Shown here one piece after another: positions 11,506 to 22,847 of a DNA stretch of 64,000 bases (its first letter is position 1; each line of letters begins with the position of its first letter). The stretch lies in assembly GCA_037576215.1 (NCBI GenBank), contig JBANDB010000005.1, forward strand, positions 6,324,001-6,388,000, written 5' to 3'. Made by a program: the position numbers and the translations under genes. Below the pieces are notes generated by a model. The model saw only the letters and a program-made list of their open reading frames with translations, was not told where the DNA came from and did not search any database. Source of the stretch: Armillaria gallica. Taxonomy: Eukaryota; Basidiomycota; Agaricomycetes; Agaricales; Physalacriaceae.

Positions 11506-11517
11506 CCATTTATAGCC
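11506..11517 (-). promoter_or_regulatory. TATA box for the small gene below F-box gene A
   Basis: GGCTATAAATGG on the minus strand, ~80-90 bases before the ATG at 11427. Confidence 0.4.
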
Positions 11518-11557
11518 GTGATTTCGTGGCCATATCTCGTCAACCACCGCAGTACAC

Positions 11558-12878
11558 TTAGCGCATGCTGGAATGAGATAAATCAGTCCCTAAAAAGATC
11601 GAGGCGAGCGAGACCGACCTTTCCCAGAATACGTCGAAGCTCGATCTTTTCCGCCATTTTCTAGTATCCTCTGGTGTTAATATGTCGGTGAAGGCCTGAG
11701 CGGAAATTCGCACCTCTTGGAGCATGGCTTCATTCCCAATGTCCTTGAGACACTTATACCAGGCCAATTCCTTCTTCGCATGGTTCACCAGGAATAGTTT
11801 CTGCCTCTCGGGAGTCATACAATAGGACTGTAGTGGAATTATCGCCCTGTACTCCTCATAGAGTGGATCCTGCGGATCGTCCGTAAATAAGTAACATTTC
11901 TTTTCTCTAAAGGGAGATGAGGTGAGAAAAGCGCGGAGAAAATCATTGTGTAGACATACAAGACCAGATTGCCTTGGCAAGTCCGCTAGAAATTTCGCTA
12001 GCCCGTATTCGAAAACCATGCCTAAACGCAACGCACACGGGAGCAGATGTATATTCTGTATATCACATGGGGGAAACCGTTTAGAACAGACCGACCACAG
12101 CACTGAGTGATTTGTGTGAGCCATCGCTCGACACTGGCGGGATAATAATCGGGTACTGACAAAACACGGCGTATGTCCAGAGTTGAAGCAGAATTTAGTG
12201 AAGGAAGCCTCGCATGCGTTCCAGCATGAATAACCGGGTCGGAATGGTGGCGTCGGCATCTGGATGAGATTGTTCCTTGCGCGTGTCCAACAGAGGCGTC
12301 CATTACGATCCAATATTGCTTTGATGTCTCTTGACACGCATTGAAGAATAACAAGATCTTGTGGCAAGCACCATGCGAATATCTAGAACCAGTTAAATAC
12401 ACATCTGGACAGAGGAAAGGGCGAACCTCCAAGATCAACTCGGGAGACATCTGCTGGAAAGGGAAGTATTCGCGTTGCTGAACATTCTCAGGAAACTTGG
12501 TAAGCGAAGTCTTGCTCTGCGATGCAGCCGACACTTCACCACATTTAGCACTACGCGAGATAGATGAGAAGCTGAGCGCATCCCCAGAAGACGGGATAGA
12601 TGGGACGGGCTTCAAGGCAGCTGGGGCGACACTTGGTGGCAAGTGCTCAGGCGAGAGCAAGGCTGAAAGGTCAACTGTTAATTCATACAGGAGATACGCG
12701 ATGGGCACATACAACGTATGAACTCGTTTGTCTGCTCGCACGCATATATCTCCTGCTCAAAACGCTCTTGGTCCGCCTTGATTGCAGCGAGTTCAGCCTG
12801 CCGGGAGCGAAGCACGGCAATGTCGAGACCTTCTATTTGTCCAAAGACGGGTGCGAGCTGCTCAGTTAGAGTGGCCAT
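11558..12878 (-). CDS. F-box-like protein, locus A
   Basis: Three exons (12878-12716, 12674-12427, 12382-11558) join to 411 aa with all junctions in phase. Residues ~1-54 form a helical, probably coiled-coil N-terminus (MATLTEQLAPVFGQIEGLD). A Ser/Pro-rich linker follows, then an F-box-like core at ~124-170: QQMSPELILE spliced to IFAWCLPQDLVILQCVSRDI, then the RLCWTRARNNL block typical of basidiomycete F-box proteins. After it comes a Cys/His-containing segment and a C-terminal region with YLFTDDPQDP and KKELAWYKCL. F-box proteins usually recruit substrates to SCF ubiquitin ligases through Skp1; the substrate here is unknown. A degraded duplicate lies at 31340-30238, and a related N-terminus points the opposite way at 13686. 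Confidence 0.75.
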
Positions 12879-13685
12879 AATAAGAAAGGGCGTATAGCGA
12901 TAGCAGTGTAGATGGTCGTGGTTCGTGGTCAAGAGAGATCGGACGTGCCCGCCTTTTATGCCAGTAGGACTTTATTTGGCGAGACGGCACACTATGGCAA
13001 TTTCTGTCTTTCTACTTGCTGCTCGTCAAGGATGAGAGAAACACCAAGTACTGAGCACTGGCTATCACTGTCACGGTGAGGGCAATTAGCCTAGGTCCTA
13101 GGAAATACAGCACGGTACGAACTTATGATTCGGCAGTCTTTACATAGCCAGCCTTCATGACGATGGTAACAGCTTCATGTCGGTCGATGGCCATGGTGAC
13201 CGCGATGGATGAGAAAGTATCAAACTCCGCTTCAACCTCAGTGACGACTCGGGCATTTCGGCCCTGGAAATAGTGGACTACAGCAACACTTAGTTCTGTT
13301 GAAAGACCGACCCCGCATATATATGTAAAATATTGCACAGGCTGAAGCACTGATGATACAAAGGCTTGTATTCGTTTTCCTAACCTTTTCCTCATTCCTC
13401 AACTTTTCCTACCTCTCTACCGAAGCCACGACTCAAGAAGAGCATAACGCCATCTTGCTTTAGATCCTCGAGGAGCAGTAATCATATTTCTATTGAAAAC
13501 ACATATCTTACCAGTCTGTAGGTGTTTATTATCTGCTTACTGCTCGTTCTGGTCTTGTTCTATATGCCTAACTTACAAAGTTATAGTTACATGCAGGTCC
13601 AAATTGGTTGCTATTCAAAGACGACGCATCCTTTTCGCCTCTTGCCCAGAAACGCGACCATCGCTACAGCATCGTACGCGCCACA

Positions 13686-13795
13686 ATGCCCACACCTTTC
13701 ACCTTGGCTGAAGAGCTCGCCCCGGTCCTACAGCGGATTGCAGTACTTGCCAGAATCTTCCTAGACGTACCAGCGCGCTCTCAATGCGCCTAGCC
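13686..13795 (+). pseudogene. Truncated N-terminus of an F-box-family protein, divergent from gene A
   Basis: An ATG followed by PTPFTLAEELAPVLQRIAVL, then the reading stops within ~35 codons. It is clearly related to the plus-strand start at 31518 (SAPFTLAEELAPVLQQIVAL) and more distantly to the N-terminus of gene A (TEQLAPVFGQIEGLDI). The upstream DNA also resembles that of the 31518 copy. It starts head-to-head with gene A across ~800 bp. No F-box follows before the 14.8-kb repeat, so I regard it as a truncated gene. Confidence 0.6.
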
Positions 13796-14825
13796 CACTT
13801 CCATTTCCCCGAGAATGTGTGTATCTGCAACGCCGATACGGGCTAGCTATACAGGATAGTAATGGAGCCGAAGTTATCTACGAAAATGTCTGTTTCATTC
13901 AGTTGAAGTTCAACGCCGACATACCAATGTGTCCTTTAAGCCAGAGACTCTTCGTGTTTTCCTCATTCTCGGTAGAGTAAGGATAGGTAACCCAAAATAT
14001 AATCTGCGGGAAGTATTAAAGGAGAGATGCTTCACTATGTCATGGATCGCACTAACGAATGCAAAGGTCATCGATGGATGTGATGAACGGAGAAGCAAAC
14101 GTCTCACCATAAGTATCTCCAACTGAGGAATACCCGTGCATATTCACAAGAGCATCTTCTGGAGGCCCAAGGCCCCGTAATGCGAGGACTTGGTTGGCAA
14201 GTAAGACACCGAATAAAGAGAGAAAATGATACGGAACTGTGAAATAGGATGTAGTACGTTTAGATAAGTGATTCGAGCAAACACTGCTATTTCGGCGAGG
14301 TGCGGACGCATGGCTTGGGAATGCTGTTGTGTCGTTATACCTCAAGTGCAACGAGAGTAGTGCTTTCAACGCTCAAGGCTTGGCATTTTTTATTTCGGGG
14401 CCTCCTGCTGGACCAAATTTTCTGGGGGAGTTTCAAAAGGTAGAGAACGCCTACTTCAGGGGGCGATTACACTGCAGAAAATAGATCATTAGAAGGAAAG
14501 AATGAGGTTGTTAGAAAACTCGGCCGAGCCAATCCTCGATGAATGCCACAGATGAATAGAACATCTCCGTGGATGGCCATTTAAATGTGGCGGCACATGT
14601 GGAAGATGATTTCTCCGTCGTCGCTAGCCGCATGCCTATGCCTACGCCAGCTTCTTCAGCTCCACTTCCTGCTCCCCAGTCCGATGTTCGAAGGTCGTTA
14701 AGCATTTGGGAAGAGTTGACGACCTGGAGCCTATAACTGACAATGAGGCTTCAAGCGGTTCCGCATCCTTCCAACACTCACCATCACCTTTCAACGGAAG
14801 GCGGGTAATAAAATCAAATAAACTC
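13796..14825. other. No intact gene seen
   Basis: Only short frames on both strands; none shows a domain. Probably decayed remains of the divergent F-box gene plus intergenic DNA. Confidence 0.4.
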
Positions 14826-15140
14826 ACAATGACTCAAAAAAGTATGGGCTTCGTCATCCTCCCCCAGGATAACTCTGGTACACTGCTCGGCTCCTCTATT
14901 CCAGGGAGAGTAGCAGGAGCAGGACATAGGAGCCAATCGGGTCCATCCCGAAGGATCTCATTCCGGATTGAAATGCTGCACAACGTTCGTGCTCACACCC
15001 CCATACCCTAGGATACGGTGACTCCACAAATTGATCTCCGAGAGGACTCCACCCGCAGTATGTACCTCTTCATTTGCGACCACCTTCTGATAGTTTTGTA
15101 TTTTTGTTGACTGGCTGGGAGGTGATCTGAGACATCGATC
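14826..15140. repeat. ~316-bp dispersed repeat, copy 2
   Basis: Direct-orientation copy of 10415-10730, with scattered substitutions. The two copies flank F-box locus A. Similarity ends sharply after GACATCGATC. Confidence 0.8.
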
Positions 15141-15748
15141 AACGGTCAACGCGAAAGGGATATTTGCTGAACAGCTACCGTAGGCATGGCCCTGAATTTC
15201 AAAACGCTAAGCGGTGAATACCTCATTGGGTTTGGCAGTTTGGATTTCCCTCCGCTTCCTATGCAAGGTCACGATTGAAACATAATCAGCGAGGTAGAAC
15301 GAACCAGTAATAATTTCAGAAGATAGAGGCGTAAAAATGACAACTTGTCCGTGACCAGGATGAACAACGTCCGCACGCTAGTAGGACGACGGACAAGGAA
15401 GAAGGGATGGATAGAGAAACTTACTAGAAACATCGTCGAAAGAGCCAACCAGATCAACCGTCAAAGGTCATTGTTCCCTGCGAAAATATCTCCATGAATC
15501 GCCGTTGGCTTTGGGATTACAGATGTGAGGGTACCGCTAACTTCAGGTTCGCCACGGAGTGCGATTTCGGCTAGTAGTGAATATATCGATCCCTGATTGC
15601 ATCCTATGACCCGCAGGGAATTTGTGGACGGTGGTTCACTCGGGTAGTAAATCAATGACCAATTACAGCATGTCTTTCTGCTCGACTTGCCGCTACCTCG
15701 AATGTTTATTAAAGGACATTGTTTTGTAAGCGTTGACGATCGTGAGCC

Positions 15749-15756
15749 TATAAATG
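15749..15756 (+). promoter_or_regulatory. TATA box of the 15836 gene
   Basis: TATAAATG, ~85 bases upstream of the ATG at 15836. Confidence 0.5.
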
Positions 15757-15835
15757 GCAAATCAGACTGACAGTTCATCTTCCTCATTCCAACGCTCACC
15801 ATACTCCATCTTTGCCCGCCCTTTGAATTTCTTCC

Positions 15836-16351
15836 ATGGCTCCCTCCAACTGCACTATCGTCGAAGAAGCAATCGCTGCCGTTGACCAGTTTGTCGCTCT
15901 ACCTGAGTCGGAGAAAATACTCGAGGGCGCAAGAAGAGTCGTTGCGATGATGGACGAAGCCAAAAAATCACTGGTTCAATTATCTGAAGCAATTCTCGGT
16001 GACCCTCAAACATCCGAGGAGATGAGGGAGGTGCTGAAGAACCAGCTGGCAGAGCTCAAGGGTGATTCCGTTCATCTCACGCACAGAGGCGATGCTGTGT
16101 TACAGTCCCCGGATCGTATCAACAAACAGGTGCGTGTCCACATTTCTAAGCTCACCTTGTCTGATATCCTTACAGAGGATCACCAAGGCGAGGAGGAGTT
16201 GCGTGAGAGTACGGTCCTCACAAAGGAACCTCGGTCAGCCGGAAAGGTACGTAGGTACTTTCTCTTTTGACAATTACTAAGCCTCTCATTCAGGAAGGGC
16301 CAGTCGTCGTCGAAAGGAACAGCTAGTCTCGGGAAGAAAGATAAAGAGTGA
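15836..16351 (+). CDS. Small helical protein of unknown function
   Basis: Three exons (15836-16129, 16176-16246, 16294-16351) with good GT-AG introns of 46 and 47 nt; the second contains a TTACTAAG-like branch site. The 140-aa product has an acidic, heptad-like helical N-terminal two-thirds (IVEEAIAAVDQF, EILGDPQTSEEMREVL region) and a short basic Lys/Arg/Ser-rich C-terminal tail that arises only after splicing. I do not recognise a family. It resembles in size and composition, but not clearly in sequence, the small proteins at 24950 and 26139. No membrane segment or signal peptide. Confidence 0.65.
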
Positions 16352-16868
16352 TATATAACACTGGCGCTGGTATTTAGAGCACGTTGAGATGATTCGAATG
16401 GTTTTGATTTGTAGAACAATGCGAATAAAATGTAATCTTCATGACGTTTTTGTCAATTCTATGCATACACATCTGAGTGAAGCATTTGCTTGGACGGATA
16501 GAAATTCCAGTTGAGAAACATCCCGTTTTGTCGCTGCGTCAAGTCCAGGAACAAGTGAGTCACGTCGTCTAGTAAGACAAAATCCGAACATTACATCTAG
16601 TTTCCAGACAGAGCTAAATAAGCGGACACGCAGAGGAAGCTAGCTCAGTGAAGACTCGTAGTTTGAGACAAACAGTAGAATAGGCACAATATTGCGGAAG
16701 TAATCATGTATAGGGTGTACGATAAGGAGACTATATTTCATGGTATTAGCTTTGGAACGAGAAATCGTAAAATGCTTACAGTGTTCAAAGAATGGTGTCG
16801 TCTTGCAAAGGCAGCACATCCTCCAGCCGCTGAAGACTGTCAGCAACTGGAGACAGAAGAAGGACACC

Positions 16869-17337
16869 CTATCGTCGGTTCTTCTTGATCCTCATAGAGA
16901 CTACATACCATCAGTCCAATGTCGATAATGCGATAGGGATAGGATACACACCGCGTCTTTTCCCCCCGTGGACAATCGTTCGGCGTCTCTTTGCGGCATG
17001 TTCCACTGAATAGCCATAGTGAGTACAACTTATTAATCAATGGCGAGCTGTTTGTGTACTGACCTATATTCGCTTCGTGATTTTCAGCCCTTTTTGTCGA
17101 GGTAGTGAGCTTTTCTTGCAGGGCGTCAATCTCCATTTCGAGAGCTTCGATGCTCCTGGTCACTTCCTTCTCCCAGCGGATGTCACGAGCGAGCTGCTTC
17201 GACAGGCTGACGGTAGAGCGGAGGAACAGCATAACAGGAAGAACGTTGAAGAGAAATAGTGATGGTGGTGGTTCGGGTCTAAGGAACGTGACGGCGCATC
17301 GCAAGGGCGGGCCGGAGTATGCGGTTATGTAATTCAC
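16869..17337 (-). CDS. Small membrane-anchored coiled-coil protein; start uncertain
   Basis: Exons 17337-17064, 17005-16952 and 16900-16869 join in phase to ~119 codons. The N-terminal part (NYITAYSGPPLRCAVTFLRP, then a Leu/Phe/Val-rich segment around residues 27-42) looks like a short membrane anchor. It is followed by a coiled coil (EKEVTRSIEALEMEIDALQE) and a strongly basic end (KRRVSMRIKKNRR). The reading frame has no ATG: the first codon in a suitable place is GTG at 17337, with a stop a few codons upstream. Either a small upstream exon supplies the start or the ATG has mutated. Topology suggests a mitochondrial or ER membrane protein, but that is a guess. Confidence 0.55.
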
Positions 17338-17344
17338 TCCCTTG

Positions 17345-18155
17345 CAAACATCGGTGAGTCAGGAACACATGTTGCACAGCCAAAAATATGGGGAGACTGG
17401 GGCCGCGAAGCGTGTAAGTGGACTTATTCGTCGTCGCGTAGTAAATGCATTTACGTGTCGATCTAGGCTCGCGGGAACTTTACAGTTCCGGCTGCGGGAA
17501 GGCCCTGGAACGGAAAGACGTCAACGCGAAGTGTCCCAGCTCTTTGCTCTTCTCCTTGCCGCAATTACACCTCATACCTATGTAGTACGCATCTGAATAC
17601 CGCCCCGCTCACCAGAGGCACCGGGTCAGCGGCCAGCAACAGCCGCGGTACAGCAGCCGGCGGAAACCAAATATTAACCGCCATCATCATGAACGCTCCG
17701 ACATTATTGATGTGCAGGGCACTGGTGGACCTGCGCCGGCGGTGAATGCGGTACGACATAGACTCCGCGCTAGCTTCCAGATCCCGCTAAGCGACACCCA
17801 GAATCTGACCTGCTGATTCAACAGGACGTACACTTACTCCATATTTGCGTAACTCTTCGCGCGCTAGCTAGGTTTCAAAGTCCTACGCTAGTCAGTCCAT
17901 GATGGCCGTCTTCTCTCAAAAATACATGGGAGTGCGACGTCAAGTTTCGTTTCTACAATTCAAGTCTGTGAGTGAACGAAACTGTCGTTGAAGGGTATCC
18001 TCCTTCGTGCATTCGTGTATTGCATTCCATATTCCTACTACTAGATAAAGCTAATACAAACTAGCCAATGCTTTCAATAGCATTAAACAAAATGAGTACA
18101 GTAAGAATTACAACAACAGGTGCTCCAAAACAGGGTATATAGCAAATACTCAGAG
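17345..18155. other. Intergenic; no gene seen
   Basis: Short frames only. GC-rich stretch at 17590-17740 with no recognisable product. Confidence 0.45.
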
Positions 18156-18159
18156 TCAA

Positions 18160-20635
18160 TTACTCCTCCGTCACCTTTGATAAACAAAACGCTCCTTCGA
18201 CCGTCGGCATTCCCGGATCCTCGTGCGTAATTCTCCAGTTCCCCACGAAGTTCTTCCCACCCACAATATATCCATAGAAGAACCACTTGCCCAACGTTCT
18301 ATCGCGCGGAACCCTCAAAATTCCAATCATCCCGTCCCAGTGCCGCACACGACCGTAGTACGAGTAGTGATTCCACGCCTGCCCGTGTCTGTCATCCGTC
18401 GAACCCGTCATGATCACATCCTGCACGCCCGTACATGGCGGCAGAGGGACCACATCCGCAGGGTGCCCCTCCTCCGACCATGCAGGCATTACCTGTTTCT
18501 CTCTCATCGCGCAACCCTCACACGATTCAGGATCGTGCTGCGAGCCTCCCAGTTTATGATAGACATACTCCTTCCCACCACAATTCACGCGCACACCAGC
18601 GCCATCATACGTGCGCTTGAAGGAATCCACCGTGACGCCGTCAGGGAAGTAGGCATTACGAAGGCCCTGGTCAAATTCTTCGAGGAGTCGCTGGTCATTG
18701 ATTTCGGGAGCAAGCGGGTCATCTGCGTCTTCGTCGTCATCCTCCTCGTCTCCCTCAGCGTCTTCGTAAGAGGACGGCGGCTCAGGTCCCCGTGCACCAG
18801 AAGGAATGACATCTCCCCCCGCATATGATACGAACTCTTGAAGCCTCATATATATGGGCCGATTCGTGACCGACAAGAGTTCCTCGTCGAAACCTGCAGG
18901 CAGAGGTATAGGATGACCGTTTTGCTCGTTGGGATTCGGGTTCTGTACTATGAGAAGTTGAGCGAGAGCTTGTTCGTTTAGAATCTAGAATAGTGACAGA
19001 TCAGCAAAGCATATTGAGAAAGAAGATAGGGGGCTGGATGTTCTCCCGGTTTGGAAGAACGTCTCCAATCAGCCTCGAGCGCGACATCATACTCAAGGTA
19101 GACCCTGGGTGATGCCAGGGGATGCATTAGGCTGTGATCCTAATAACGACGAAAACCCACGTATGTTGTTCCAAGACGAAGACCAGCCTCAGCCAGAAAT
19201 AGAGGCAGGAAGACGTAGAATCTTCTCCCGTTTACGAAGAGATAGACACCAGCCCAGCCACACATAGACATAACGAATGCTTACCAGCATACGTCCGGCC
19301 CACAATCCGGTCAATGAGCCCAGTGTGTACACGTCTCCGCGCCGAAAGTTCAGCTTGCGAGTCCCGCTTCCGCGTCGTACCAACATCCTCTTGCCCAACT
19401 TGACACGTCTCCAGATCTCGTCATCATCTCCGTGGCTGTTGTCCCAGACGTCCGCACATAACCGTAACCGATACCAGTCTGCATCGTACTGCCTGCTGGC
19501 TTGCGACCGTTCATCAACGCCGTCAGGCCCAGCACTTATAACGCTGTCAGGCAATTTTGTGCCACCGTCCTTGCCGTTGGGACCACCCAATCGATTTCGG
19601 TTAATCTCAATGACATCAGCCTGCGTGGGACCTATCAATCCCCTCTGTATGGCATCGGCGCGATCTCTGGGAAGAGTAGGCAGAATGCCCAACGTGTACC
19701 TCTCCCTCCTCGCAAAGTATAGCAACTTTGCCGCTGCAGTGATGAGAGGCCGTGTTATCTCTACGCGCCTGGTAAAGTACACCTGAAGCCAAATCGGTTC
19801 CGTGGAATGATAAATGGGGAAGGGTCCGTGAGGAGTAAGAACGGACAGTAGATGCGTCTGGCGTGTCCGGAAGGGTATATGGGTATTAGAATCGGAGAAG
19901 TCGCCAGACTGAGATACCAGCGGTAGGGTGAAATGATTTGGGGGCGCAAAGGCCATAGCGTATCGAAAAGGAATGGTAACGAAGGGAAGGACCAAGTTCA
20001 CGATTTTGTCAGAGACATCTTCCGATTCAGATAGAATTCGTTCTACATATCGCAACATTAGGAGGGGAGGAGAGAATTCGTGCTGCAAGACACGTACCTT
20101 TCGTCGACAAGGACCAGAATACCCACAATGCCAAAGAATTCTTGCAATTATCGAGCGGCCATCCACCGTTATCATCCGCACCGTCATACAAACGTCTGAT
20201 AACAACTTCGTGAATCCATTGATACGCACCGACGGCGTTTAGCTGGAGGGTATTGGCACCGTCGTCGTCCAAGCACATGAACGTCAGTACCCAGAGGACT
20301 TCTTCCGTGGACATATGATCAGCATCTACAGGTTCCTTGCCATCAAAACCCCGCCTTTCCTCGATAAACTGCAGACTGTCATCGTACAGCTGAAGCAGCT
20401 GGCGATATTCCTTTGACGTGGGCTCGAACGACCGTCGAGTTACGGCGCTGTGGCTAAACTTCTGCTTGAAAATGGTCCTGTATATGGCGTTTGAATGGCA
20501 AAAGACGTTGTTAATGGCCTTGCATGTCAGGCGAAATGAACGGATAGAATTTGGACGGCCTTCCAGCGTCGAGCAGGCAACATAAAAAGCAGTTTCCTCG
20601 ATGAGTTCGGTTGGTAAAGAAAGGATGGTCGGCAT
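18160..20635 (-). CDS. F-box domain protein, 706 aa
   Basis: Exons 20635-20098, 20042-19285 and 18984-18160 total 2121 nt, in phase. The F-box is at the very N-terminus (residues ~4-50: LSLPTELIEETAFYVAC, then RSFRLTCKAINNVF). The family's later landmarks follow: a helical region with KNSLALWVFW, LVLPFVTIPFRYAMAFAPPN, the YTLGSLTGLWAGRML block joined by splicing to an Asn/Pro-rich segment, RPIYMRLQEF, an acidic low-complexity stretch (~residues 480-500), and a Cys-containing C-terminal domain. This is the large basidiomycete F-box family whose targets are not known. The first intron is 55 nt. The second is 300 nt, unusually long here, and could hide a further short exon. The downstream part is well preserved, so I think it is functional. 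Confidence 0.85.
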
Positions 20636-21138
20636 GCTGCATGAATAAAGACGGAAGGTACGATGTAGGACGAAGAGAAGGCCAGATTCATGGCGAGGTC
20701 GAGTTAAATGTGGTAGTAAACTCCGATACCTTGATTTCTTCATTGGATTCGGCATATCCCGTATTTGTCTGTGTTTATCCCCGATCACAGTTCCTAAAAC
20801 GGACGTCCCTTTACTGCCGAAAGTCACCTTTATTATTCCCTACGTCCCATATCCCGCTTTTCGCCTCATTTTGAGCGTGGAATATACATATTTTATCTGT
20901 GCCCGTCATCCTCTCGTACCCGTCCATCAGGCGAAGCTCGCCGAAAAAGGCACTTCGCCCTAATATTGACCTTGTATTGATCGCCGCTGTCATGCGAACG
21001 TAAAGGGCCTCTCACCGCTCCTCGATCCTGGACCCATCAGTATGATACATTTCTTCGAAGGAAAACAGTACACTGGATGCGTAGGTAAGATGTATAGTAA
21101 ACTGCGGAACACATCCATTCAATAAATAACGACAAGAA

Positions 21139-21501
21139 TCAAAGACGGTCAACTTGGACCATCAGAGCTTCATCGCGGTGAGTGCGAAAAACGCCAAAGT
21201 GCAATGTCAAAGTAAGACTGGCATGATGTTGCATCATGCCAGCTGCTGCAGCTGGGCTTCTCATGACTTGCGATAGGCGTGGTAAAAGATCTGGGCACAG
21301 ATTCTTTCCCTGAATGTCGTGGGAAATTCGGCCACAGTCAAAAGACGCCGCCCTTCCTCGCCTTTCACTCCCACATACTACGTCACCTAGGCAAACTGAC
21401 AGAAGCACTCTCGGAAACTGTCTCGTATTGTGAATCACAGCATCGGTCAGGATGAAGAAAGTTTTATAAATGGTAAGGGTATCAAAAACTACCGCATTCA
21501 A
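21139..21501 (-). pseudogene. Possible fragment of a DUF6533-type membrane protein
   Basis: The start of this frame (NAVVFDTLTIYKTFFIL, then FPRVLLSVCLGDVV) resembles the segment of DUF6533 proteins where a helix of the form VFDTxxxxLTxxKT is followed by a short loop and VLLRDG. I found no upstream DUF6533 helices and no downstream TM region, so at best it is an isolated remnant. Low certainty. Confidence 0.2.
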
Positions 21502-21506
21502 TTGAA

Positions 21507-21545
21507 AAGCCGCTTGAGTAACGGTAATGAAAGCGGCTTACTCAA
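21507..21545 (+). repeat. Two interleaved inverted repeats (H-type pseudoknot topology)
   Basis: AAGCCGCTT (21507-21515) pairs with AAGCGGCTT (21531-21539), and TTGAGTAA (21514-21521) pairs with TTACTCAA (21538-21545). The order a-b-a'-b' would allow a pseudoknot rather than a nested hairpin. No gene overlaps it convincingly. Confidence 0.5.
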
Positions 21546-22726
21546 CTCTGGATTCATCCGAACTTTCTGTTCACAGGGCATAAATGGGCGCTGAGAATCC
21601 AAGAGCCTCCGCTGCCGACCCTTGACAGATATACACTTTGCAACTTTTCCTTGGCTGTCGATAGATAGACCGACCTAGAGTATCAGCACCGTCGCTCGGG
21701 ATCTGTGATGCGCACTTATCAGGGCCGAGGGAAGATCCGCGGCATTTCTATAAGAAACGGTCCGCTAGCCGCATGTATGAGGTGATCGATATGATGCGGA
21801 TCGGGGCGCAACTGACATCAACAGGTTGAGCAAGAACTTGGAATATCGGATATGACTATTAGTAACACTAACCTCAATGAGGGCGCTCATTTCTTGACGT
21901 CATGCCTTCAGATTTCCGCAAATAGGTAAGCCTTACAAGAAGCGGATAATCATGAAATATGACATGATAAACGCACCGGTACCGTCCTATTGGAATCCTG
22001 ACTCCGATCAACGACGAACTGGATCCGGCGATATATCGAACGTCTGATGGAGCCAAGAATAGTACCAGAATAATCGCGTGAAACGGGTACATACTAGTAC
22101 TAGAAACTGTGAGAGGACAGGCTGGACTGCGATTGTGGCAAGGCGACCAAACAAGAAGAAGAGAAGAGTCTACCATAGTATCATTTCTTCGATTCTCACC
22201 GAAGTTTTTTAAGCAATCTCGGATACTATCAACTTGCTGTCGATAGCAATCAGTCCCACGCGAACTAGGGAGGCGCTAGAGTGTGTCGCGCCACACTACT
22301 GTTGAGGCTCCAATTGCTGTCACAGCGAGGACCTCCTCGACGATACAAAATATTGGCGTCACCCCCATGCCGAGTATCGCTTTGCAATAATTTCTGCAGG
22401 CTATGACCATAACCCAAGGTTCAGGCCTGAAGACGAGAGGACCTAGTCAAAATGTCGTAGTGGTCTTATGCCGGTGTAAGGAGTACCAACACCTCCGAGT
22501 CTTGGTATTTCAGAGGTGGGGCCTTCAATAATCCATGGATCTCTTTTTTGGATTCAATAGCTCAATTTCCAGGTGAAGCTTTTCAGTCCTGTTGTCCGTC
22601 CAAGATATCAGCCAACTGCACAAACGTAAACGAGATATCACACACGCAGTGCAGTTACTCCATGGGTCCATTCCCCGATAAATCATGTATCCTCGTTGCG
22701 ATGTGGTGTACTAGAGCTCGAGTCTT

Positions 22727-22764
22727 CCATCCTGTCTGCCAATGCAAAAAGGCCGACAGGATGG
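22727..22764. repeat. 10-bp inverted repeat (hairpin)
   Basis: CCATCCTGTC ... GACAGGATGG with an 18-base loop, perfect stem. Confidence 0.6.
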
Positions 22765-22847
22765 TTTAGAGGCCCCGATTCGATTAGCTCATCGCACATA
22801 TTCTGATCCCGGCACTGTAGAACGCCTTCAAGCCTCAATCTGATGCA

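Larger units (their letters stand above)
20640..22847. other. Mostly gene-free region with hairpins
   Basis: Apart from the weak gene remnant at 21139-21501, only short frames. Structured DNA occurs at 21507-21545 and 22727-22764 (listed separately). Confidence 0.45.

Noticed and set aside
17635..17660. CAGCAACAGCCGCGGTA resembling the small-subunit rRNA 530 loop
   Set aside because: The flanking sequence does not match rRNA as I know it; a short chance match in GC-rich DNA.
18223..18828. 201-codon plus-strand ORF
   Set aside because: Antisense shadow of the F-box gene's last exon, whose family landmarks are on the minus strand.
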